From Acidobacteriota bacterium (GTDB lineage: Bacteria; Acidobacteriota; Terriglobia; UBA7540), in NCBI GenBank assembly GCA_021828245.1, contig JAKASC010000025.1, positions 1-15,706 of the forward strand: DNA of 15,706 nt, written 5' to 3'. This document shows, one piece after another, positions 1 to 5,441 of the stretch. The notes under the pieces were generated by a model. It saw only the letters and a program-made list of their open reading frames with translations, was not told the origin of the DNA and did no database searches. Positions within the stretch are counted from its first letter, which is position 1, and every line of letters begins with the position of its first letter. Made by a program: the position numbers and the translations under genes.

Positions 1-1059
1 TTTGGTTGCTACGGCCTCACGATGGCGATTTTTCAGATTCCCTTGGGGCGTCTTTCGGACCGCATTGGTCGCCGGAAAGTGTTGCTGTTGGGCATGGCGC
101 TATTTAGCCTGGGCTCGTTTCTGTGCGCCTTGCCTGACCGTTTTCCCCCGAGCGCCCAGATCTTTGTGTTGATCTTCGGCAGGCTGGTTCAGGGATGTGG
201 AGTCATTACCTCCGTGGCTTTTGCGACCGTGGCCGACTATATCCCGGAAGACAAGCGCTCAACGGCCATGGCGTTCCTGGGCATTCCCATCGGCGCCGCA
301 TTTATTCTAGGCGTCATTGGAGGACCCATTCTGGCCGGAGCGCTGGGCCCGGCGTCTCTTTTCTGGCTGACAGGAATTCTGGGGTTGGCGACGCTTTACC
401 TGCTGGGTCGCTTTCTTCCCAAAGCGGCGTTGGCTCAATCCCAACCCCGCTCCATCCGCGAGATTTTGAAAAGCCGGGCTCTGTTACGACTCGATGCGAG
501 CGGACTTATTATGAATTTTTTCATGGCCACCTTTTTCTTCTATTTTCCTCTGATCGTCACGGGGCAGCATCACCTGCCGATGAGCCATTATTACGCCTTG
601 CTCCTGCCGATGGTCTTTTTGAGCGCCATCACCATGTTCGCCATCACCCGCGGCGCGGATCGCGGCTGGGGAAGGCCGCTCGCAGCGCTGGCCTTTTTGA
701 CATTTGTTCCGAGCGCCATCATCCTGTTCCGCCCGGCGACGTTCGGATTTGATCCGGCGCGCCTGACTGCGGTGGTCGCGGGTGGCACGCTGTTTTATGT
801 GGGTTTCACCGGGCTCGAGCCGATTTTACCCTCGATGGTCAGCCGCGCTGCGCCGGAGAACGCTTACGGCACGGCGCTCGGAATTTACAATAGCAGCCAG
901 TATTTGGGAAGTTTTGCGGGCGGTTCCGTGGCCGGCGCACTCGCGCACCTGCATCAGCCGGGGGCCATGATGGAAACGCTCATTGCGGTGGCGATTCTAG
1001 GCTCCTTGCTGATGTGGAGGACAAAAGAACCCTCATGGTGCGAGCTCAGCCCGAAATGA
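1..1059 (+). CDS. MFS transporter, YajR-like (5' end outside window)
   Basis: This is an inner-membrane secondary transporter of the major facilitator superfamily, probably a drug or metabolite exporter with unknown substrate. The frame is open to the left edge of the window (Phe-Gly-Cys-Tyr-Gly before the first Met at base 22), so the start and roughly TM1 are missing; 352 residues are visible. The loop 2-3 signature GRLSDRIGRRK lies at visible residues 16-26. It is followed by a TM3/TM4 stretch (FGRLVQGCGVITSVAFATVADY) and a glycine-rich TM5 (AFLGIPIGAAFILGVIGGPILAG), an arrangement very like E. coli YajR. About ten further hydrophobic segments follow. The C-terminal extra domain of YajR is absent: the protein stops shortly after the last helix. 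It converges on the PilZ gene with a 21-base gap. The family call is firm; the substrate is not known. Confidence 0.9.
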   Translation, partial: FGCYGLTMAIFQIPLGRLSDRIGRRKVLLLGMALFSLGSFLCALPDRFPPSAQIFVLIFGRLVQGCGVITSVAFATVADYIPEDKRSTAMAFLGIPIGAAFILGVIGGPILAGALGPASLFWLTGILGLATLYLLGRFLPKAALAQSQPRSIREILKSRALLRLDASGLIMNFFMATFFFYFPLIVTGQHHLPMSHYYALLLPMVFLSAITMFAITRGADRGWGRPLAALAFLTFVPSAIILFRPATFGFDPARLTAVVAGGTLFYVGFTGLEPILPSMVSRAAPENAYGTALGIYNSSQYLGSFAGGSVAGALAHLHQPGAMMETLIAVAILGSLLMWRTKEPSWCELSPK

Positions 1060-1080
1060 ACCCCACACCACACCTCCTGG

Positions 1081-1920
1081 TTATAGCTCCGTTTCGAGGT
1101 GAACCCCGTAAACATACCGATGGCTTCCCTCCATCGGCCGCCGCCAGACAATCCTGGCGGTCACTTCCTCTTGACGACCTCCGGACCAATACCCCAGGGT
1201 CAGGCCCATAAGCTGACCCGGTTCCATCGCGACCTCAGAGACAAAGCAAACACCGGTTCGGGAAAGATTTTCAGTGCGCGCCACCGCAATCCGGCCATCT
1301 TCGAGCCGAATCCGAACCGGCAACCGCACCGTGTGCCGTCGGGCGCGGCGCCGCTCCTTGCCCGCCGCGCTAGGGATGATTTCGGTATCGGCCTCTGCGG
1401 CTCCAAAGCGCCATGAAGTGGCGCGCCCGCATTTCCAGCAGCGACGGCTGAGAACCTCGGCTGAAGAGAGCAAGCGGTACTCCTCAATCGTCAGCTTGGC
1501 GAGTTCGCGCGTCGAGCAGGTGGCGCATGCGAGCAAGGCATCCACATGCTCTTGCTCGGATGGGGTGGCCTCGCGGCTGGGGAAGGAAATGCCCCATATC
1601 TCTACGTTAGGCTCAAGGCACTCCACGCCCCACTCCGGGCCTTCGCCTAAACTTCTTCCAACCGCGCCCACCACCCGAAAGGGACAGGAGGCGCCGTTCT
1701 GAAGGTTGGTGATGGTAATGCGTTGGTCGGCAAACAAAACCTGATTTGCGGAAATCCTCGCCCCGTGACGATTGATGACAAGGGTAAAATTCCGCTCGCG
1801 AAACTCTTTACCTTGGCGATCCTTTCCGCTAATTTCGATGGGGATTCTGAGAAAAACTCGCTCGCTGCGCCTTCCATAGCTCGCGGTTATTGTTTGCCGC
1901 TCCGGTTGCCCACTCTCCAC
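1081..1920 (-). CDS. Double PilZ-domain protein with central CXXC zinc ribbon
   Basis: This is a predicted cyclic-di-GMP effector of 279 residues with no signal peptide, so probably cytoplasmic. The first PilZ-like domain (about residues 15-105) carries RRSER at 17-21, but the usual NxSxxG is degenerate (INRHG at 49-53). The second (189-279) has an RRRARRH arginine cluster and a canonical NLSRTG at 218-223. Between them two CXXC pairs (C132/C135 and C161/C164, spacing CX2C-X25-CX2C) look like a zinc site. I chose the GTG at 1918-1920: a full AGGAGG lies at 1926-1931, five bases upstream. The GTG at 1926, which gives two more residues, overlaps that ribosome binding site. The domain call is strong. 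The target pathway (motility, exopolysaccharide or other) cannot be told from here. Confidence 0.85.
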   Translation of the reverse strand: MESGQPERQTITASYGRRSERVFLRIPIEISGKDRQGKEFRERNFTLVINRHGARISANQVLFADQRITITNLQNGASCPFRVVGAVGRSLGEGPEWGVECLEPNVEIWGISFPSREATPSEQEHVDALLACATCSTRELAKLTIEEYRLLSSAEVLSRRCWKCGRATSWRFGAAEADTEIIPSAAGKERRRARRHTVRLPVRIRLEDGRIAVARTENLSRTGVCFVSEVAMEPGQLMGLTLGYWSGGRQEEVTARIVWRRPMEGSHRYVYGVHLETEL

Positions 1921-1925
1921 AAACA

Positions 1926-1931
1926 CCTCCT
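1926..1931 (-). promoter_or_regulatory. Ribosome binding site deciding the PilZ gene start
   Basis: On the minus strand this reads AGGAGG. It lies five bases before the GTG at 1920 and overlaps the alternative GTG at 1926, so it supports the shorter protein. Confidence 0.7.
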
Positions 1932-2072
1932 ATTTCCTCATCTATCGGCAACTCAACAAGATTCCATGAGTGGACACACGGTTCTGAAAATTGGCGGGAC
2001 CCATCGGACCATGCCGCCAGTTGGCACAGAGTAAGCAGCAGTGGACGCGCCAATTTCCGGTGCTGCGCCTTG

Positions 2073-2100
2073 TGGTATATACTAACGGCTCCAAAGGAGG
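2073..2100 (+). promoter_or_regulatory. Possible extended -10 and ribosome binding site of the esterase gene
   Basis: TGG-TATATA at 2073-2081 fits an extended -10 element (TGnTATAAT type); no good -35 box is seen upstream. A full AAGGAGG at 2094-2100 stands six bases before the ATG at 2107 and fixes the start. Transcription from here would leave a leader of only about 20 bases. The ribosome binding site is convincing, the promoter less so. Confidence 0.4.
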
Positions 2101-2106
2101 CTCCGT

Positions 2107-3306
2107 ATGCATCGAGTGTCATCGCTCATTGGCTGCCAGAAATCCGTGTGGGTTGCCTTGTTGCCCTTCTTGATGGCGAGCGTGACTTCCCTCCGGGCCC
2201 AGAACGCCGGTGCGCCCAGGGCGAGTCATCCCCCTCAAGCATTCTTTTTTCCCTGGCTTCTCCACTCGCCGCAAGTCCATGCGAATGACAAAGTGACTTT
2301 CCGTTTTCGCGACCCAAACGCCCACAAGGTTGTCCTGCTGCTGGAAGGAGCGAAACCGGCGCCGATGAAAAAGGGTGACCACGGCATTTGGAGCGTGACC
2401 GTCGGCCCGCTTCAACCGGAGTACTACGGTTATTCGTTTTTGGCGGATGGCGTGAGTCTCATGGACCCCTCCAATCCGCTCATCAAGCCCAACCTCTTGA
2501 ATCCTCAAAGTATGGTGTATGTGCCGGGGCCCTCCACGCTACCCTGGCAGATGAACAACGTGCCCCACGGCGTTGTGCACCATCAGTTCTTCCACTCTGA
2601 CGTGGTGGGGGATAATCGCGATTTTTACGTTTACACGCCACCCGGCTACAATCCTCGCGGAAGAAAGCGTTATCCGGTGCTCTACCTGCTGCACGGCTTC
2701 AGCGACGGGGCCGACGCGTGGACAGATGTGGGCCGCGCCAACATCATCCTCGACAACCTAATTGCCCAAGGAAAGGCCAAGCCGATGATTGTCGTGATGC
2801 CGCTCGGTTACGGCGCACCCCAGATTCTCAAGCCAGGCAAGCTGGGCAATATGGCGCTGGCCAAGGAGAATCTGACCAAATTTTCTCAATCCCTCCTCAC
2901 CGAGGTAATGCCGCGGGTGGAGAAGGATTACCGCGTTCTGACCGGCCGCGCCAATACGGCCATTGCCGGCCTCTCGATGGGCGGCGGAGAGTCGCTGTTT
3001 GTCGGTCTCAATCACTTGAATCGCTTTGCTTGGGTTGGCGCTTTCAGCGCCGGGCTTCTTCCTGATCTCAATCAGGAGTTTCCTCGCCTCAGCGCCAAAG
3101 ATAATGCCCGGCTGCGACTGCTTTGGATTGCTTGCGGCGAGCAGGACACGCTGGTGGGTCCGTTCAACGTCAAGCTCCGCGCCTGGTTGCGGAAGAAGGG
3201 CGTTGACTTCACCAAAATTGAAACGCCGGGAGTCCACAGTTGGATGGTTTGGCGGGGCAACTTGGCCGCTTTCGCGCCGCTGCTCTTTCGGAAGCATTCT
3301 CGCTAA
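2107..3306 (+). CDS. Secreted alpha/beta-hydrolase esterase (CE1 / enterochelin esterase-like)
   Basis: This is a 399-residue exported esterase. An N-terminal signal peptide (hydrophobic core about residues 13-27, likely cleavage after LRA near 31) precedes an E-set/CBM48-like beta domain (about 50-130; FRFRDPNAHKVVLLLEG, GIWSVTVGPLQPEYYGYSF). The catalytic esterase domain follows from about 155. The oxyanion and strand motif YPVLYLLHGFSDGADAW, the nucleophile elbow GLSMGGG with S290, D347 in GEQD and H377 in GVHSW form the expected Ser-Asp-His triad. This architecture is typical of esterases that remove feruloyl or acetyl groups from xylan and of enterochelin-esterase relatives; the true substrate is unknown. 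Start at ATG 2107 follows AAGGAGG. It is divergent from the PilZ gene. Family assignment is confident, specificity open. Confidence 0.9.
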   Translation: MHRVSSLIGCQKSVWVALLPFLMASVTSLRAQNAGAPRASHPPQAFFFPWLLHSPQVHANDKVTFRFRDPNAHKVVLLLEGAKPAPMKKGDHGIWSVTVGPLQPEYYGYSFLADGVSLMDPSNPLIKPNLLNPQSMVYVPGPSTLPWQMNNVPHGVVHHQFFHSDVVGDNRDFYVYTPPGYNPRGRKRYPVLYLLHGFSDGADAWTDVGRANIILDNLIAQGKAKPMIVVMPLGYGAPQILKPGKLGNMALAKENLTKFSQSLLTEVMPRVEKDYRVLTGRANTAIAGLSMGGGESLFVGLNHLNRFAWVGAFSAGLLPDLNQEFPRLSAKDNARLRLLWIACGEQDTLVGPFNVKLRAWLRKKGVDFTKIETPGVHSWMVWRGNLAAFAPLLFRKHSR

Positions 3307-3490
3307 GGGGGCATCGGCTCGCGACCGTGCAAATGCATGACGGATTCGTCGCCAGAGCAAGGCGGCTAGGCTCCGGCCTTGCCCCCCAGGATGAGGCCAC
3401 GGCCTGCCGATGTTCCCTGCCGAATGAAACGTTGCCGCAGCAGACGCATCTCATCATAAGGAAGCTGACGTTGTAGAAGAGTGGATCACG

Positions 3491-3685
3491 ATGCCTATTT
3501 ACGAATACCGTTGCAGCCAATGTAAGAAAACCTTTGAGAAGTTGATTCTCGGCCGAAGCGGAGACCCACCGGTCTGCCCGGCGTGCGGCTCCAAGAAAGT
3601 GGACCAGCAGTTTTCGCGTTTTAGTTCGTCGGGCTCATCGGCGAGCGGCGCGACGCGAAGCTGCGCGCCTGGCGCTTCAACCTGA
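3491..3685 (+). CDS. FmdB/CxxC_CXXC family zinc ribbon protein
   Basis: This is a 64-residue protein with the FmdB-type opening MPIYEYRCSQCKKTFE and a four-cysteine ribbon, C8/C11 and C29/C32. Family members are often called regulatory proteins, but their biochemical role is poorly defined. After the ribbon comes the usual low-complexity Ser/Gly tail; it ends SCAPGAST, whereas many relatives end in a Gly/Cys-rich run. The upstream ribbon of purines (around 3474-3482) is only a weak ribosome binding site. The gene stands alone between the esterase and the isomerase. The 184 bases before it (3307-3490) hold no gene I can support. Confidence 0.8.
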   Translation: MPIYEYRCSQCKKTFEKLILGRSGDPPVCPACGSKKVDQQFSRFSSSGSSASGATRSCAPGAST

Positions 3686-3692
3686 AGCTTTT
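3674..3692 (+). terminator. Possible intrinsic terminator at the end of the FmdB gene
   Basis: GCTTCA (3674-3679) and TGAAGC (3683-3688) form a perfect 6-bp stem with a 3-base loop, directly followed by TTTT. The TGA of the right arm is the stop codon. The stem is short and AT-rich for a terminator. A second perfect hairpin (3698-3714, CGCCGCC / GGCGGCG, no T-tract) lies just downstream and may help. Confidence 0.4.
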
Positions 3693-3819
3693 AGCCCCGC
3701 CGCCGTTGGCGGCGCAGAACCCACTCAGGCCTGGCCTGTCCTTTCAGCGGCAGGTCTCAACTGAGGAATTCATCAAAAACGCGCGACGGTGTCTCGCGTG
3801 AGCCTGGAGGAAACGCCCG

Positions 3820-4713
3820 ATGAAAATTAGCTGTTGCTGGCTCTACGCCATCAGCAAATACGGTTATCCGCCTTCCATGGAGAACACTTTTAAGGTGCTC
3901 AAGGAAATGAAGTCGCTCGGCTTTGACTATGCCGAGCTGGAAGGCGTGCGGCGTGAAAATCTAATGGCTGTTTACGGCAACCGTCGCGAGCTGGCCAAGG
4001 TGGCGGACGGCGAAGGGTTGAAAATCATCAACTTCTGTCCCATTCTCCCGGGCTCCGTCAGCCTCAGCCGCCGCGAACGCGAGGAAGCCTGGGATTTGTT
4101 CAGCCGGGGCGTTGAAATTGCCCACGACTTTGGCTGCGTAACGGTTCAGGCTGACAGTTTCACCCCGCCGCTCAAATTTCGCGGCGAGTCGCCGTACCAG
4201 GAAAGCATCCGTTACGGCAAGCATTTTACGGTCGAGATTGATCCCGCCTTCGAATGGGGGCGCTTGTGGGACGCCATGGTGGAAAGTTTCAGCCGCTTTG
4301 CACGAGAAGCTAAATCGGCCAAGCTGAAGTTTTGTGTTGAGCCGCGGGTCGGCGAACTGCTTTCCAACACCGACGCCATCCTGCGCATGATGGACGCAGT
4401 CGGCGATGAGAATTTCGGCGCCGTCTTGGATACGGCACACCTCAACGCTCAAAAAGAAATCCTCGCGCTGAGCGTGGAAAAACTCGGCAAGCAAATCTTT
4501 TTCGTCCACGCCGCCGATAACGATGGCCGCGTCAACGATCACTATGCCGCCGGACGCGGTACGGTGGATTGGGAGGGCGTCTTCCAGGGCCTTAAAAAGC
4601 ACGGCTTTTCAGGCTATGTCGCGGTGGACGTCGGCATGGTGCCCGACCTTGACGCACAATATCGAGAATCCATCGTGTTCCTCCAAAAAATGGCGGCTAA
4701 GTACCAGCTCTGA
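3820..4713 (+). CDS. Sugar phosphate isomerase/epimerase-like TIM barrel protein
   Basis: This 297-residue cytoplasmic protein belongs to the xylose isomerase-like TIM barrel superfamily (AP endonuclease 2 / hydroxypyruvate isomerase / IolE-type). Members bind a divalent metal and isomerise, epimerise or dehydrate sugars and keto-sugars. Likely metal and catalytic residues are E174 (FCVEPRVGE), D204 and H207 (LDTAHLN), H230 (FFVHAADNDG) and D270 near the C-terminus (VAVDVGM); the last ligand is often Glu in relatives. The start is supported by GGAGG about nine bases before the ATG at 3820. No signal peptide is visible. The exact substrate cannot be named. Nearness to an esterase and a beta-glucuronidase makes a carbohydrate role plausible. 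Confidence 0.85.
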   Translation: MKISCCWLYAISKYGYPPSMENTFKVLKEMKSLGFDYAELEGVRRENLMAVYGNRRELAKVADGEGLKIINFCPILPGSVSLSRREREEAWDLFSRGVEIAHDFGCVTVQADSFTPPLKFRGESPYQESIRYGKHFTVEIDPAFEWGRLWDAMVESFSRFAREAKSAKLKFCVEPRVGELLSNTDAILRMMDAVGDENFGAVLDTAHLNAQKEILALSVEKLGKQIFFVHAADNDGRVNDHYAAGRGTVDWEGVFQGLKKHGFSGYVAVDVGMVPDLDAQYRESIVFLQKMAAKYQL

Positions 4714-4775
4714 CCGCCACGCACATCGTCCGGTCGGCGGCATAGGGCGACGCTGGGCGTTTGAGCCAGGAGTGC

Positions 4776-5240
4776 TCAGCCTTCTTCCCTCAGCGCGTCG
4801 AGGACTTGGGCGATGTGCCCGTCCACCTTGACTTTTTCAAACACTCGGCGCACCCGACCCGTAGGGTCAATGATGAAGGTGGTTCTGACAATGCCCATCT
4901 TCTTCACGCCGTACATATTTTTTTCCTGCCACACGCCGTAAGCCTCCAGCATTTTATGCGACGTATCCCCGGCCAGCGGAAAATTCAGCTTGTATTTATC
5001 CCGGAATTTGGCCAGCGCCGCCACGCTGTCGGCACTCACACCCAGTACTTGCGCGTTCAGTTTCTCCAGTTCTTTTTTGGCGTCACGGAACTGGTTTGCC
5101 TCGCTTGTTCAGCCGGGGGTGTCCGCCTTTGGAAAAAAATAAAGGACCAACGTCCGGCCCGAGAAATCCTTCAAGCGGATATCCTTCCCCGTATCCGACG
5201 GCAGCCTGAAATCAGGAGCTTGCTCTCCGACCTTTAGCAT
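4776..5240 (-). CDS. bcp: Peroxiredoxin of the Bcp/PrxQ type with predicted selenocysteine (TGA) at the active site
   Basis: This is a thioredoxin-fold peroxidase that reduces hydroperoxides. Read from the ATG at 5240, the frame gives MLKVGEQAPDFRLPSDTGKD, then a strand LVLYFFPKADTPG, then TGA at 5109-5111 (codon 44), then TSEANQFRD and the normal Bcp C-terminal half (QVLGVSADS, FPLAGD, YGVWQEKNMYG, RTTFIIDPTGRVRRVF) to a TGA stop at 4776. Bcp proteins have the peroxidatic Cys in TPGCT, so the TGA replaces exactly this residue. The remaining 153 residues contain no Cys; the usual resolving position (+5) is Asn49. GGAGAG lies six bases before the ATG at 5240; an adjacent ATG at 5243 is the other possible start. 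A SECIS-like hairpin follows the TGA. Length (154) is normal for Bcp. The alternative is a nonsense mutation or sequencing error (TGC to TGA). It converges on the isomerase gene and is divergent from the beta-glucuronidase. Confidence 0.85.
5066..5094 (-). promoter_or_regulatory. Candidate bacterial SECIS element
   Basis: On the minus-strand mRNA, CCAGUUC (5094-5088) and GAACUGG (5072-5066) form a perfect 7-bp stem. The 15-base loop reads CGUGACGCCAAAAAA. The stem begins 14 bases after the in-frame UGA, and the loop begins 22 bases after it, with G in the second loop position. This fits the general bacterial SECIS layout as I know it (hairpin just downstream of UGA, G among the first loop bases, UGA-to-loop distance of roughly 16-37 bases). 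The loop is slightly long. Folding was judged by eye. Confidence 0.6.
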
Positions 5241-5274
5241 CATGATCTCTCCAAGGGGTGTGAAGTCCAAGTGA

Positions 5275-5280
5275 ATTATA
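5275..5280 (-). promoter_or_regulatory. Likely -10 box of the selenoperoxiredoxin gene
   Basis: The minus strand reads a perfect TATAAT here, about 35 bases before the ATG at 5240, giving a short leader of roughly 28 bases. No clear -35 is present at 16-18 bases upstream. A small inverted repeat (GCCCGT at 5305-5310, ACGGGC at 5317-5322) lies further upstream in the divergent region and could be an operator, though this is only a guess. Confidence 0.4.
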
Positions 5281-5364
5281 CCTTATGCGAGGGTTGGTTT
5301 TGTGGCCCGTCACAAGACGGGCGTGAGGGGAAGAAATAGGGCTTGGAAACAGTTTCATTTCCCC

Positions 5365-5393
5365 TTGACCCACGCCCCACGGGAGGCTAGTAT
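5365..5393 (+). promoter_or_regulatory. Sigma70-type promoter before the beta-glucuronidase gene
   Basis: TTGACC (5365-5370, five of six) and TAGTAT (5388-5393, four of six) are separated by 17 bases. The start point would be near 5400, with AAGGAGG at 5431-5437 and the ATG at 5442. Confidence 0.5.
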
Positions 5394-5441
5394 CTCCCTT
5401 CTTTCGAGCTTCGCCACCTTGAGCCACGGGAAGGAGGATGC

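Noticed and set aside
195..752. 185-codon plus-strand frame inside the transporter gene
   Set aside because: It is a shadow in another frame of the MFS gene, with Arg/His/Ser-rich composition and no family resemblance.
3698..3714. Perfect GC-rich hairpin (CGCCGCC / GGCGGCG) as an independent terminator
   Set aside because: There is no T-tract after it. It may assist the weak terminator just upstream but does not stand alone.
3961..4602. 213-codon antisense frame across the isomerase gene
   Set aside because: It is the antisense shadow of a GC-rich gene with a clear family match on the other strand. It has no ribosome binding site or recognisable motif.
4776..5039. A separate 87-residue protein starting at the GTG at 5039
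   Set aside because: It is the C-terminal half of the peroxiredoxin. The frame continues upstream through one TGA to a proper start with a ribosome binding site, and the GTG is the Val of QVLGVSADS.
4776..5240. Peroxiredoxin as a frameshifted pseudogene
   Set aside because: Both halves lie in the same frame, so no frameshift is needed. The only interruption is a TGA at the one residue where selenocysteine makes sense. A point nonsense mutation remains possible but is less likely.
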